This document shows, in pieces, positions 18,456 to 27,713 of a stretch of 64,000 nucleotides of DNA. The stretch lies in the NCBI RefSeq assembly GCF_013912375.1, contig NZ_JACETV010000002.1:124001-188000 (forward strand), given 5' to 3'. The stretch is from Emticicia sp. BO119 (lineage in GTDB: Bacteria > Bacteroidota > Bacteroidia > Cytophagales > Spirosomataceae). The translations under genes and the position numbers were made by a program. The notes below the pieces were generated by a model. That model did not search any database. It was not told the origin of the DNA and saw only the letters and a program-made list of their open reading frames with translations. Each line of letters begins with the position of its first letter. The stretch's first letter is position 1.

Positions 18456-19328
18456 TTAATTCTTCCTGAAATCAGTAGGTGTTACTCCTGTTTGTTTTTT
18501 AAATAAACGCGTAAAGTATGCCGGGTCTTTGAAACTGAGGAAATAAGATATTTCTGATACTGAATAATTGGTGTTGAGCAGATATTTTTTTGCCTCATTA
18601 ATCAGGTACTCATGTACAATTTCTAAAGCTGATTTTTGTACTACGGACTTACATATTCTGTTCAGATGTACGCTTGTAATGTGTAATTCCTGAGAATACT
18701 GGCTTATAGATTTGGTTTCATGCAAACTTTGTTTAATGCTTTTTTGAAAAGCCTGAAAATACTGTAATGTTCTATTATCTGATTGGGCAATTGTCTGTCT
18801 TTGTAAAATACTATATCGATAGATTCCAATGAAAAACAATTGAAAAAGTGATTGAATGACAGTCTGTTTTTCAAGATTATCGTCGTATAATTCTCTAACA
18901 ATTTCGTTGATATATTGTCCAATCTGATGAAAAACTCCCGTATTCTTCTGAAATAGTAAGAGGTTAAATCGATTGATGCCGTGTAATATTTTAGGTGTCG
19001 GCTTAAAGATATTTTCCAGAAAAGATTCTGAAAAAGTAATAACTTCTCCTGTAATATCAGGCTGAAAAATAAAACCATGAAGTGCATTAGTGGGAATAGT
19101 AATGATACAGGGCCCGATAATTTTCAATTCTTTATTTTCAGAAATAATCATTCCTTCGCCTTTTGTAATAATAAACACCTGAAAAAGCTCTGTATGCAAA
19201 TGTTCTTTAATCTCCCAGTCATACATTTTGCTACGGGTTTCGAGCGGTTCGTGATGAATAAAGTCGGGTAGATAAATGGCTTGTTTATCTCCATAAAGAC
19301 CTTTAAAATTTACAATGGTTTTAATCAT
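18456..19328 (-). CDS. AraC-family regulator, PobR-like, divergent from the pca operon
   Basis: This is a 290-residue transcription factor. The N-terminal half is a cupin-like sensor (VFIITKGEGMIISENKEL, then GPCIITIPTNALHGF). The C-terminal part has the two AraC helix-turn-helix units, ISQYSQELHITSVHLNRICK and VSEISYFLSFKDPAYFTRLFK, ending TGVTPTDFRKN. The cupin pattern resembles AraC-type activators of 4-hydroxybenzoate genes (PobR of pseudomonads). It is transcribed away from pcaH with a 206-base shared region, the classic arrangement for a local activator. Control of the pca-pob operon by 4-hydroxybenzoate or protocatechuate is therefore likely but not shown. Confidence 0.85.
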   Translation of the reverse strand: MIKTIVNFKGLYGDKQAIYLPDFIHHEPLETRSKMYDWEIKEHLHTELFQVFIITKGEGMIISENKELKIIGPCIITIPTNALHGFIFQPDITGEVITFSESFLENIFKPTPKILHGINRFNLLLFQKNTGVFHQIGQYINEIVRELYDDNLEKQTVIQSLFQLFFIGIYRYSILQRQTIAQSDNRTLQYFQAFQKSIKQSLHETKSISQYSQELHITSVHLNRICKSVVQKSALEIVHEYLINEAKKYLLNTNYSVSEISYFLSFKDPAYFTRLFKKQTGVTPTDFRKN

Positions 19329-19534
19329 GGTATGTTTTAAAAATACAAATTGCTAATTATAGGAGTACCTTTATGATTAATAGTTTTATTATAGAGATAT
19401 TGGATATACTTTATTAAATCTCTTTAAGGAATCTTAATAAAGGTATCAGGAATGTTTGTTTTGTACAAGTAATATTTTTATTAATCCAAGAGCATTTTGT
19501 ATTCTGAAAATATCTTTGTTAAAAATATTCAACC
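19329..19534. promoter_or_regulatory. Shared control region between the AraC gene and pcaH
   Basis: This 206-base A+T-rich gap separates two divergent genes. On the + strand TATCTTTG (19511-19518) matches the TAnnTTTG -7 box and lies 17 bases before the pcaH ATG. There is no good -33 TTG at proper distance, which suits an activator-dependent promoter. TACCTTTAT (19366-19374) and ATAAAGGTA (19437-19445) form an inverted pair, and TACTTTATTAA (about 19407) is a partial third copy; these are candidate regulator sites. Confidence 0.5.
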
Positions 19535-20242
19535 ATGAGCCAGATTATCTATAACTCTTTTGACAGGGAGGTTCATCCAGCCTATTTGACTCCCGAATAC
19601 AAATCAACTATATATCGGGCACCGCAAAAACCATTAGTGCTTCTCAAACAATCATTATCTGAACTCACAGGCCCGGTTTTTGGAGATTTTAATGTAGGGC
19701 CGCTCGACCATGACCTTACAAAAAATACAGTTAAGAATGGTGAGCCCATTGGTGAAAGAATTATCGTACATGGGAAAGTAATGAACGAAAACGGGTATCC
19801 TGTCCCCAACACTCTTATTGAAATCTGGCAGGCCAATTCAGCCGGGCGTTATGTCCATAAAGTTGACCAGCATGAAGCACCTCTTGACCCTAATTTCTTA
19901 GGCGCAGGCCGTTGTATGACTGACTCTGACGGCAACTATAAATTTTATACTATCAAGCCGGGAGCGTATCCGTGGGGTAATCATTACAATGCCTGGCGGC
20001 CTAATCATATTCATTTTTCTTTATTCGGGGCTAATATCACCAACCGATTGGTAACACAGATGTATTTTCCGGGTGATCCTCTTTTAGATTATGACCCTGT
20101 TTTTCTGAGTGTACCGCCTAAAGGCAGAGAATTACTCATTTGTAAATTTGACTTAGGTGCAACCGAGCCCAGCTTTGCTTTGGGTTATCGTTTCGATTTT
20201 GTGCTGAGAGGTTATAAACAAACACCTTTTGAAACTTTGTGA
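19535..20242 (+). CDS. pcaH: Protocatechuate 3,4-dioxygenase, beta subunit
   Basis: This is the iron-carrying subunit of the intradiol dioxygenase that opens protocatechuate to 3-carboxy-cis,cis-muconate. All four Fe(III) ligands are visible: Tyr106 (AGRYVH), Tyr145 (PGAYPWGN), His158 and His160 (WRPNHIHFS). The N-terminal HPAYLTPEYKSTIYRAP segment and the length of 235 residues are typical of PcaH. The protein is cytoplasmic. It is the first gene of a tight operon and is followed by the alpha subunit after 26 bases. The AraC gene upstream is divergent. Confidence 0.95.
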   Translation: MSQIIYNSFDREVHPAYLTPEYKSTIYRAPQKPLVLLKQSLSELTGPVFGDFNVGPLDHDLTKNTVKNGEPIGERIIVHGKVMNENGYPVPNTLIEIWQANSAGRYVHKVDQHEAPLDPNFLGAGRCMTDSDGNYKFYTIKPGAYPWGNHYNAWRPNHIHFSLFGANITNRLVTQMYFPGDPLLDYDPVFLSVPPKGRELLICKFDLGATEPSFALGYRFDFVLRGYKQTPFETL

Positions 20243-20268
20243 TTGCTCATTTGTAAATTGCTTAAGCT

Positions 20269-20793
20269 ATGCGACAAACCCCTTCTCAGACCGTTGGCCC
20301 TTATTTTGCTTATGGGCTCACTCCTGAGCAATATTTATATGATTTTAAAAGCCTTGTTGGCAATGAGATGGTTAGCCCTCTTGACCATGACAGGGCTATT
20401 ACTATTGTCGGTAAAGTATTTGATGGCCAGGGAGTTGTGATATCCGATGCCATGATTGAAATCTGGCAGAATGATGGTCAGAATCAACTTTTCGGGCGTT
20501 TCGGCACCGGGACAGATGCAGAAAGCCGTTTTATTTTTCATACCATCAAACCAGCTTCTGTTAACGGACAAGCTCCTTATTTATCTGTAATTATTTTTAT
20601 GCGAGGGCAACAGATTCATTCCTATACACGCATTTATTTTTCAGATGAAACAGACCTGAATACTAAAGATGCAGTGTTGAGTTTAGTACCTGAGGATAGA
20701 AGAGATACTCTGATAGCAAAGAATAAGGGAAATATCTATGAGTTTAATATCTACATGCAGGGTGAAAACGAAACTGTTTTTTTTGATATATAA
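20269..20793 (+). CDS. pcaG: Protocatechuate 3,4-dioxygenase, alpha subunit
   Basis: This is the structural partner of PcaH, 174 residues, somewhat shorter than the roughly 200 of proteobacterial PcaG. It keeps the N-terminal TVGPYFAYGL motif that contributes to the active site, LDHDRAITIVGKVFDGQG, and IEIWQNDGQNQLFGRFGTG. The Fe ligands are absent, as in other alpha subunits: the expected Tyr and His positions are replaced. A TTG-started frame at 20243 is a shadow in another frame. The gene lies 26 bases after pcaH and 14 before pcaB. Confidence 0.93.
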   Translation: MRQTPSQTVGPYFAYGLTPEQYLYDFKSLVGNEMVSPLDHDRAITIVGKVFDGQGVVISDAMIEIWQNDGQNQLFGRFGTGTDAESRFIFHTIKPASVNGQAPYLSVIIFMRGQQIHSYTRIYFSDETDLNTKDAVLSLVPEDRRDTLIAKNKGNIYEFNIYMQGENETVFFDI

Positions 20794-20807
20794 ATGCTTA
20801 TGATACG

Positions 20808-22124
20808 ATGAGCTTATATTCTCAATATTTCTATTCAGATGAAGTCAACGAACTTTTGTCTGATACCCAAACCATAGCGGAGATGCTTCGCGTGGAGGGG
20901 GTATTGGCGATCGCACAAGCAGAGCAGGGGATTATTCCGACTGATTTAGCTGAAACGATTGTCAGTTGTTGTAGAACTGATTTTATTGATATAGAAAAAC
21001 TAAAAACAGACCTGATAGCTGGTGGAAATGCCGCTATTCCTCTGGTAAAACAGTTGACACGCATTGTTAAGAACAACGATGTGGAAGCCTCAAAATACGT
21101 ACATCTGGGAGCTACAAGCCAGGACATTGTAGATACTGCTACTGTGTTACAGATTCAGGAGTTTATGATCTGGCTCGATGAAAGATTGGATATTCTTTCG
21201 CAATTATTAATCAATTTAACTAAAAAGCACAGGCAAACAATAATGGTAGGGCGCACACTTTTACAACAGGCCCGCCCGATTACTTTTGGTTTGAAAACAG
21301 CTTTGTGGTTGCAGAGTATTGAGCGAACAAAAGCCCGTATTAAAAGCGTAGAAGATAGAATTTTAGTAGTACAATTGAGTGGTGCGGTGGGTAGTGGCAA
21401 TGCCTTTCTACCAAAAGAAGTACAACAGTTGGTGGCTGAGATATTAGAGCTGAACTTTGCTTTTTCGTGGCAATCGGCAAGAGATAATATGGCAGAATGG
21501 GCATGTGTTTTAGGAATTTTAGTAGGGAGTATAGGCAAGATAGCCAAAGATATTTCTTTACTGATGCAAACCGAAATAGCGGAACTTCTGGAGGGGGCAG
21601 GTGAGGGTAAAGGAGGCTCAAGTACAATGCCACATAAGAGAAACCCTGCAATATGCGCAGCTATACTGGCAAATACCAATCGGTTACCACATCTGGTAGC
21701 TACCATTTTATCTTCTATGCCACAAGAGCATGAACGTTCTGCCGGGTTATGGCATTCGGAGTGGGAGGTGGTAAGCGAAATCATGATGCTGACCGGAGGT
21801 ACTGTAGAAAGAACTATTGAGTTGCTGGAAGGTCTGGAAGTTAATGAGAGGCAGATGTCAATCAACTTAGAATTAACCAGGGGACTGATTTATACTGAAA
21901 ATGTATCTTTGGCATTAGCCTCTAAAATGGGTAAAACACAAGCGCATGAACTGATAGAGAAAGCCAGTAAGCAGGCAATAGCCCAACAAAGGCATTTGAA
22001 AGAAATTTTAGCTGAAATGTTTGTAGATTTACCTAACTTGGATAAACTATTTATGCCTGAACACGCAATAGGTAATAGTTTAGACATCATTGATGAAATT
22101 TTAGACAATCTTTCAAATCACTGA
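20808..22124 (+). CDS. pcaB: 3-Carboxy-cis,cis-muconate cycloisomerase
   Basis: This enzyme lactonises 3-carboxymuconate to 4-carboxymuconolactone, step two of protocatechuate breakdown. It belongs to the fumarase/adenylosuccinate lyase superfamily; the signature GSSTMPHKRNP lies at about residues 269-279 and HLGATSQDIVDTA near 98-110. The length of 438 residues is normal for PcaB. The adenylosuccinate lyase alternative is unlikely given the flanking pcaG and pcaDC genes, with gaps of 14 and 8 bases. Confidence 0.93.
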   Translation: MSLYSQYFYSDEVNELLSDTQTIAEMLRVEGVLAIAQAEQGIIPTDLAETIVSCCRTDFIDIEKLKTDLIAGGNAAIPLVKQLTRIVKNNDVEASKYVHLGATSQDIVDTATVLQIQEFMIWLDERLDILSQLLINLTKKHRQTIMVGRTLLQQARPITFGLKTALWLQSIERTKARIKSVEDRILVVQLSGAVGSGNAFLPKEVQQLVAEILELNFAFSWQSARDNMAEWACVLGILVGSIGKIAKDISLLMQTEIAELLEGAGEGKGGSSTMPHKRNPAICAAILANTNRLPHLVATILSSMPQEHERSAGLWHSEWEVVSEIMMLTGGTVERTIELLEGLEVNERQMSINLELTRGLIYTENVSLALASKMGKTQAHELIEKASKQAIAQQRHLKEILAEMFVDLPNLDKLFMPEHAIGNSLDIIDEILDNLSNH

Positions 22125-22132
22125 CACTCAGT

Positions 22133-23272
22133 ATGAAAACAAATTATAAGCTCCAGGGAACACCCAATAGTCCGGTGTTGATATTTTCAAATTCCTTAGG
22201 TTCTGAAATGATGATGTGGGACGAACTCGTTCCTTATCTGCTTCCTTACTTCAGAGTTTTACAATATGATATGCGAGGGCACGGAGGTAGTGAGGTAACG
22301 GCCGGGAAATACACGATTGAGCAACTGGGCGAAGATGTAATAGACCTGATGGACGATTTGAAAATTGAAACGGCTTATTTCTGTGGTTTATCCATAGGAG
22401 GTTTAATCGGGCAATGGTTGGGGCTGAATCACTCTGAAAGATTTGAAAAATTGGTGCTGAGCAATACAGCTGCAAAAATAGGAGATGATGAGCGTTGGAA
22501 TACACGTATTGAGAATGTTACAAAAAATGGGATACAAGCCATTGCGACTGAAACAATGGAACGCTGGTTTACGGAAGATTTCAAAAGGCAAAATCCTACA
22601 CGTACAGGAGAAATTAAGGCTATGTTTCTTCGTAACAATCTTATGGGTTATACCAATGGTTGCATGGCTGTAAGAGATGCTGATTTCAGAGCAAAAGTAC
22701 AGAATATTCCGGTAGAAACGTTGGTTATTACAGGTGATGAAGACCCTGTAACCAATGTAGAACAGGCAGAATATTTGGCCAATAAGATTCCATTTGCTCA
22801 TCTGAAAGTTCTACAAGCCCGGCATCTGGCAAGCACAGAAATTCCTAAGGAATATGCACAGGTATTATTGGATTTTCTGGTAGGTGATACTAATTATGCC
22901 AAGGGGATGCATGTCAGACGAACTGTATTAGGCAATGCTTATGTTGATAAAGCCAACGAGAAAATCAATTCTTTCAATACAGATTTCCAGTCGTTTATCA
23001 CCAATTATGCCTGGGGCGAAGTCTGGACACGCCCTCAACTATCGAAACATAGCCGAAGCATGGTTACACTGGCAATGCTGATTGCCATGAACAGAAAACC
23101 GGAATTTAAACTACATTTGAGAGCGGCTATAAATAATGGTGTCACGGTTACTGAAATTAAAGAAATCCTGTTACAATCGGCAGTATATTGTGGAGTTCCT
23201 GCCGCCAACGAGGCTTTTGCTGCGGCGCAGGAACTGTTTAAAGAAATAGGAATTGTGTATGAAAATACTTAA
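22133..23272 (+). CDS. pcaL: Fused 3-oxoadipate enol-lactonase / 4-carboxymuconolactone decarboxylase
   Basis: Two steps are joined in one 379-residue protein. Residues 1 to about 255 are an alpha/beta hydrolase (PcaD): nucleophile elbow GLSIGG with Ser87, acid in TGDEDPVT, His in ARHLAS. Residues from about 260 form the decarboxylase (PcaC, CMD family): GMHVRRTVLGNAYVDKA, then SRSMVTLAMLIAMNR and the C-terminal NNGVTVTEIKEILLQ and GVPAANEAF motifs. Order in the polypeptide is D then C, as in the PcaL fusions known from Actinobacteria and some proteobacteria. The decarboxylase acts first in the pathway. It overlaps the start of pobA by 14 bases. Confidence 0.92.
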   Translation: MKTNYKLQGTPNSPVLIFSNSLGSEMMMWDELVPYLLPYFRVLQYDMRGHGGSEVTAGKYTIEQLGEDVIDLMDDLKIETAYFCGLSIGGLIGQWLGLNHSERFEKLVLSNTAAKIGDDERWNTRIENVTKNGIQAIATETMERWFTEDFKRQNPTRTGEIKAMFLRNNLMGYTNGCMAVRDADFRAKVQNIPVETLVITGDEDPVTNVEQAEYLANKIPFAHLKVLQARHLASTEIPKEYAQVLLDFLVGDTNYAKGMHVRRTVLGNAYVDKANEKINSFNTDFQSFITNYAWGEVWTRPQLSKHSRSMVTLAMLIAMNRKPEFKLHLRAAINNGVTVTEIKEILLQSAVYCGVPAANEAFAAAQELFKEIGIVYENT

Positions 23273-24449
23273 AACACAGGTAGGTATTATTGGGGCAGGC
23301 CCTGCTGGATTGACATTAGCATTATTGTTGCGCAGACAGGGTATAGAAGCCATCATTCTTGAAAATAGAAGCCGTGAGTATGTGCAGGCACGTGTAAGGG
23401 CAGGTTTATTAGAACAGAATACAGTTGATATTTATAAAAGTTTAGGTGTGGCGGATCGCCTTTTAAGAGAGGGGCAAGAACATCGTGGGGTATATCTGAG
23501 TTTTGACGGGCAACGCATCAGAGTACCATTTGGAGAATTAACAGGTGGAAGAAACATCACGATTTACGGGCAGCAGGAAGTAGTAAAAGACCTGACCGAT
23601 GAATGGATAGCTGGAGGAGGACAGATTTATTTTGAAACCCCTGCCTCAAAAATCGAAGATTTTGAGACTGACAGTCCGAAAATTCATTTTGAATACGAAG
23701 GGGAAGCAGGTATTCTGAATTGTGATTTTGTAGCTGCCTGTGATGGCTTTCATGGCATAGGCCGCAGAACTTTGCCGCCTGATACTTATAAAGAATTCAC
23801 GGTAACATATCCTTTTAGCTGGTTAGGAATTTTAGCCCATGTTGCTCCCTCAACCGATGAATTGATTTATGCTTACCATGAAAGAGGCTTTGCTCTGCAT
23901 AGTTTACGCTCAGATAAAATCAGCCGATTATATATTCAGGTAGATAATGATGATTTGATTGATAACTGGTCTGATGAGCGAATCTGGGAAGAATTAGCCA
24001 TTCGTTTAGGCACAGAGGGGTGGAGTTTAAAAACAGGGCCGATTTTTGAGAAAAGTATTACACCTATGCGTAGTTTTTTTACTGATAATATGCAGTCTGG
24101 CAGATTGTTTTTAGCGGGCGATGCCGCTCATATTGTGCCACCAACCGGAGGCAAAGGGTTGAACTTGGCGGTAGCAGATGTGAAACATCTGGCAGATGGT
24201 TTAGCCGAATACTATCAGAAAAATTCCATCAAAGCATTAGATAATTACTCAACTATAGCCCTGAAACGCATCTGGCGGGCACAGGATTTCTCTAATTTCA
24301 TGACTACCCTCTTCCATAAACAGGATGAACACGGGTCGTTTACCTATCAATTACAAAAAGCAAAATTCGATTATATAAAAGTGTCAGAAGCCTACGCAAC
24401 TACCATAGCCGAAAACTATGTAGGCTTGCCATTTGAAGTGTTTGAATAA
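23259..24449 (+). CDS. pobA: 4-Hydroxybenzoate 3-monooxygenase
   Basis: This FAD enzyme hydroxylates 4-hydroxybenzoate to protocatechuate using NAD(P)H. The start chosen is ATG 23259, two codons after a TTG, giving 396 residues, close to the usual 394. It shows the dinucleotide motif GIIGAGPAG (residues 9-17), the substrate-side segment RARVRAGLLEQ-like VQARVRAGLLEQ, and the flavin motif GDAAHIVPPTGGKGLNLA. Placing pobA inside the pca operon directly joins 4-hydroxybenzoate entry with ring cleavage. Its start overlaps the end of the pcaDC fusion. Confidence 0.94.
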   Translation: MKILKTQVGIIGAGPAGLTLALLLRRQGIEAIILENRSREYVQARVRAGLLEQNTVDIYKSLGVADRLLREGQEHRGVYLSFDGQRIRVPFGELTGGRNITIYGQQEVVKDLTDEWIAGGGQIYFETPASKIEDFETDSPKIHFEYEGEAGILNCDFVAACDGFHGIGRRTLPPDTYKEFTVTYPFSWLGILAHVAPSTDELIYAYHERGFALHSLRSDKISRLYIQVDNDDLIDNWSDERIWEELAIRLGTEGWSLKTGPIFEKSITPMRSFFTDNMQSGRLFLAGDAAHIVPPTGGKGLNLAVADVKHLADGLAEYYQKNSIKALDNYSTIALKRIWRAQDFSNFMTTLFHKQDEHGSFTYQLQKAKFDYIKVSEAYATTIAENYVGLPFEVFE

Positions 24450-24455
24450 GAAAAT

Positions 24456-25802
24456 ATGAAACAGGTTCCGATTATTGATACACATACAGCCGCCCGAATG
24501 GTAAAAGAGGGCGACACACTTTTGCAAGGCGGCTTTGGCATGACAGGCAACCCCGTACATCTGATGCATGCCTTGGCGGAATCAGGTACAAAAAATCTGA
24601 CTTTTATAGGTAATAATGCCGGAGAAGTAGGCTTAGGTGGAGGAAGATTATTAAAAAATGGTCAGTTGAAAAAACTTATTGGCTCGTTTTTTACCTCTAA
24701 TCCTGATGCCGTAAAGGCGGTTCAGGCGGGCTTGATAGACTATGAATTGTTGCCGCAGGGTACTCTGGCCGAAGCGCTCAGAGCAGGAGGCGCAGGCATC
24801 GGTGGTTTTTATACCCCGGCCTCAGCAGGTACACTAATAGCCGCAAACCGCGAGACCAAAGTGATAGACGGCGTAGAGCAGGTATTTATCAAAGGTTTAA
24901 GAGGGAATGTGGCCTTTATTCGTGCATGGCGGGCAGATACCGCAGGGAATCTCCAATACCGTATGACTGAACAGAATTTTAATAAGGCCATGGCAACTGC
25001 CGCCGATTTAGTCATTGCCGAAGTAGAAGAAATTGTAGCAGTTGGAGAGATTCAACCAGAGCATATTCATACGCCCGGTTGCTATGTAGATTATCTGGTG
25101 CAGGCCACTTTGACATTAGAAGATTTGGGCATGTCTGCTTCGGTTTCCTCTTCCAAAAAAATAGATGAGTCGCGCATGAATATGGCCAGACGTGCTTTGG
25201 CAGAATTAAAGAAAGGAGATGTAGTAAATTTAGGCATAGGGATTCCGACTTTAGTGGCTGACCTGATAACAGAAGAACATGGGGTTATTCTGCACACCGA
25301 AAACGGGATGTTAGGTGTTGGCCCGGTACCAGCCGATGGTGGTGGAGCGATGGATTACCCGGTAAATGCCGGCAAAATTCCAGTGACGGCTTTGAAAGGC
25401 AGTAGTTATTTTGATAGTGCCGATTCATTTGCCATGATCAGGGGCGGACATATAGATGTAGCGATTATGGGCGGTTTAGAGGTAGATGAAGCCGCTAATC
25501 TGGCTAACTGGGCAGTACCCGGAAAACCATTATTGGGCGTAGGTGGTGCAATGGATTTAGCCAAAGGTGCCAAGCGATTGATTATCACCATGACCCATAC
25601 CAATCCTGATGGTTCATCTAAGATTGTACCTGTTTGTACGCTGCCATTAACAGCTTCGGGAGTAGTAAGTATGATTGTAACTGAACTGGCAGTTTTTGAC
25701 TATTCAGCCGATCAATTAACATTGATAGAATTGATGCCAAATGCTACTTTGGAGGAAGTAAGAGCTAAAACAAGTGCCAGTTTTGTTGAGAAATTGAGTT
25801 AA
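24456..25802 (+). CDS. pcaIJ: Fused 3-oxoadipate CoA-transferase (alpha and beta subunits)
   Basis: This enzyme moves CoA from succinyl-CoA to 3-oxoadipate. The usual two subunits are joined in 448 residues: an alpha half (about 1-225) with [19 protein letters not shown] and FIGNNAG, and a beta half (about 235-448) with [14 protein letters not shown] and the catalytic ENGMLG motif (Glu282). It lacks the long linker of mitochondrial SCOT-type fusions. A transferase for acetoacetate is possible by sequence alone, but the pcaF neighbour 17 bases on and pobA 6 bases before make 3-oxoadipate by far the best choice. Confidence 0.9.
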   Translation: MKQVPIIDTHTAARMVKEGDTLLQGGFGMTGNPVHLMHALAESGTKNLTFIGNNAGEVGLGGGRLLKNGQLKKLIGSFFTSNPDAVKAVQAGLIDYELLPQGTLAEALRAGGAGIGGFYTPASAGTLIAANRETKVIDGVEQVFIKGLRGNVAFIRAWRADTAGNLQYRMTEQNFNKAMATAADLVIAEVEEIVAVGEIQPEHIHTPGCYVDYLVQATLTLEDLGMSASVSSSKKIDESRMNMARRALAELKKGDVVNLGIGIPTLVADLITEEHGVILHTENGMLGVGPVPADGGGAMDYPVNAGKIPVTALKGSSYFDSADSFAMIRGGHIDVAIMGGLEVDEAANLANWAVPGKPLLGVGGAMDLAKGAKRLIITMTHTNPDGSSKIVPVCTLPLTASGVVSMIVTELAVFDYSADQLTLIELMPNATLEEVRAKTSASFVEKLS

Positions 25803-25819
25803 AACTTAGGAGCTGATTT

Positions 25820-27028
25820 ATGAAAGAAGCATATATCATAGATGCTATTCGTACACCAATTGGTAGTTTTGGTGGTGGTTTATCAACCGTAAGGGCTGAT
25901 GATTTAGCTGCAATCCCTATTAAGGAATTGCTGAAAAGAAACCCAGCCATTCCTGCCGGGGTAATCGATGATGTGATTTTAGGTTGCCATAATCAGGCAG
26001 GGGAAGATAACCGCAATGTGGCTCGAATGGCTTTATTATTAGCTGGTCTACCTTACACAGTTCCGGGTGAAACTGTCAATCGCTTGTGTTCATCGGGTAT
26101 GTCGGCTGTGATACATGCCAACAGAGCCATTAAAGCAGGCGATGGAGAAGTAATGATTGCCGGAGGGATGGAACACATGACACGGGGACCCTGGGTAATC
26201 TCGAAAACATCGAAACCTTTCGGTAACGATGCCCAAATGTTTGATTCAAGTTTTGGCTGGCGATTTATTAATCCTAAAATGCAGCAAATGTATGGTACAG
26301 ATGCAATGGGAGTAACGGCTGAAAATCTGGTGGAGCTCTATCATATAAGTCGGGAAGACCAGGATTTATTTGCCTATAACTCGCAACAAAAAGCTTTTGC
26401 TGCACAACAGAAAGGGATTCTGGCAGAAGAAATTATGGGTGTTGAAATAGCCGATAAAAAAGGGAATATCAGTCTGTTTGATAAAGACGAATTTATTAAA
26501 GGCAATACCACGTTGGAGGTTTTAGCTAAACTCAAACCCGCCTTTAAAAAAGAAAACGGTACAGTAACCGCAGGCAATTCTGCCGGGCTCAATGATGGTT
26601 CAATAGCCATGCTGATAACTTCAGAAGAAGCCATAAAAACGTATAATCTCACACCAAAAGCCCGCATTGTTTCGTCGGCGGTTGTAGGAGTAGAGCCACG
26701 TATTATGGGTATTGGGCCTGTGAGCGCTTCACAAAAGGCTTTGCAAAAAGCAGGTTTGTCGCTTGATGATATGGCTGTGATTGAGTTTAACGAAGCCTTT
26801 GCAGCGCAATGTCTGGCGGTTAGCCGCCAATTAGGCTTGGCAGATAATGATGAGCGAATCAACCCAAACGGTGGCGCTATTGCTTTGGGGCATCCTCTGG
26901 GAATGTCTGGCACACGGATTATTCAAGCCGCCGTCAATCAATTGGTAAGAACCCAGCAGAGATACGCTTTAATATCTATGTGCGTGGGTGTGGGGATGGG
27001 TTATGCGGTGGTGATTGAGAAGATTTAG
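25820..27028 (+). CDS. pcaF: 3-Oxoadipyl-CoA thiolase
   Basis: This thiolase cleaves 3-oxoadipyl-CoA to succinyl-CoA and acetyl-CoA, the last step. Catalytic residues are Cys90 (NRLCSSGMSAV), His358 (ALGHPLGMSGTR) and Cys388 (ISMCVGVGMGYAVV). The length of 402 residues matches PcaF/PaaJ. A Shine-Dalgarno-like TTAGGAG lies about 9 bases before the ATG. General acetyl-CoA acetyltransferases share the motifs, so the assignment rests on the operon. It ends the pca-pob operon. Confidence 0.92.
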   Translation: MKEAYIIDAIRTPIGSFGGGLSTVRADDLAAIPIKELLKRNPAIPAGVIDDVILGCHNQAGEDNRNVARMALLLAGLPYTVPGETVNRLCSSGMSAVIHANRAIKAGDGEVMIAGGMEHMTRGPWVISKTSKPFGNDAQMFDSSFGWRFINPKMQQMYGTDAMGVTAENLVELYHISREDQDLFAYNSQQKAFAAQQKGILAEEIMGVEIADKKGNISLFDKDEFIKGNTTLEVLAKLKPAFKKENGTVTAGNSAGLNDGSIAMLITSEEAIKTYNLTPKARIVSSAVVGVEPRIMGIGPVSASQKALQKAGLSLDDMAVIEFNEAFAAQCLAVSRQLGLADNDERINPNGGAIALGHPLGMSGTRIIQAAVNQLVRTQQRYALISMCVGVGMGYAVVIEKI

Positions 27029-27047
27029 TGAATGAGCGGCCGTGCGG

Positions 27048-27108
27048 TGATTAAAAACTCCGTGCCCCTCCGTGCAATCACTTTGTGAACTCCGTGGTAA
27101 AAAATATT
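27048..27108 (-). repeat. Dispersed intergenic repeat, copy 2 (CCACGGAG family, inverted)
   Basis: Read on the minus strand the order is TTTTTTACCACGGAG, TTCACAAAG, GCACGGAGGGGCACGGAG, TTTTT. This closely parallels the + strand copy at 14572-14628, so the two copies face each other around a 12.4-kb segment holding the amidohydrolase, transporter and pca-pob genes. Confidence 0.7.
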
Positions 27109-27114
27109 TCGTAT

Positions 27115-27636
27115 ATGAACCCCCTCATTGAAGATTTATTACAAGAATTTCAATCAGCCATCGGTGCTGATTACGATAAATATCGCAATCATGTATATCG
27201 AGTTTTCCTGAATTGTCTTTTGCTGGATACTAATAAAAACAATGAAGACAAATATGCCATCGCAGCCGTCTTCCACGACATTGGCATCTGGACTAACCAT
27301 ACTTTCGATTATTTAGCCCCTTCCATCGAACAAGCTAAAATATATCTTATCGAAACCAATAAACAGGAGTCGTTTGAGGAAATAAAACTGATGATTGACA
27401 ATCATCATAAACTCAGTTCATATAAACACAAATACCCCAGAACTGTAGAGACTTTCCGGCAAGCCGACTGGATAGATGTGAGTTTTGGAATACTGACATT
27501 TGGAGCAGATAAACAAGCTATTCAATTGAATAAGCAGCAATTTTCAACTTCAGGCTTTCATCGTTTCCTGATAAAAGCCACTACTAAAAACTTCTTAAAG
27601 CACCCTGCTAATCCTTTACCGATGTTTAGGAAGTAG
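27115..27636 (+). CDS. HD-domain protein
   Basis: This is a 173-residue protein from ATG 27115; the earlier GTG lies inside the intergenic repeat and is not favoured. Metal-binding HD features are visible: YRNHVYRVFLNCL near the start, the HD pair in AAVFHDIGIWT, and IDNHHKL later, with a further Asp in RQADWIDVSFG. HD proteins are usually phosphohydrolases acting on nucleotides or other phosphate esters. The substrate is not readable. It lies after pcaF beyond the repeat, so shared transcription with the pca operon is uncertain. Confidence 0.75.
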   Translation: MNPLIEDLLQEFQSAIGADYDKYRNHVYRVFLNCLLLDTNKNNEDKYAIAAVFHDIGIWTNHTFDYLAPSIEQAKIYLIETNKQESFEEIKLMIDNHHKLSSYKHKYPRTVETFRQADWIDVSFGILTFGADKQAIQLNKQQFSTSGFHRFLIKATTKNFLKHPANPLPMFRK

Positions 27637-27713
27637 GAGAAAGAAAAATCGAGAAAGGAACAAGGAAGATGTAAAAAGGGAGAGCATTGAATATTTCTAA
27701 ATTTAGTGATAGT

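Noticed and set aside
20243-20440. Hydrophobic 65-residue frame overlapping pcaG
   Set aside because: It lies in another frame over the start of pcaG, which has clear family motifs; the hydrophobic content is a frame effect.
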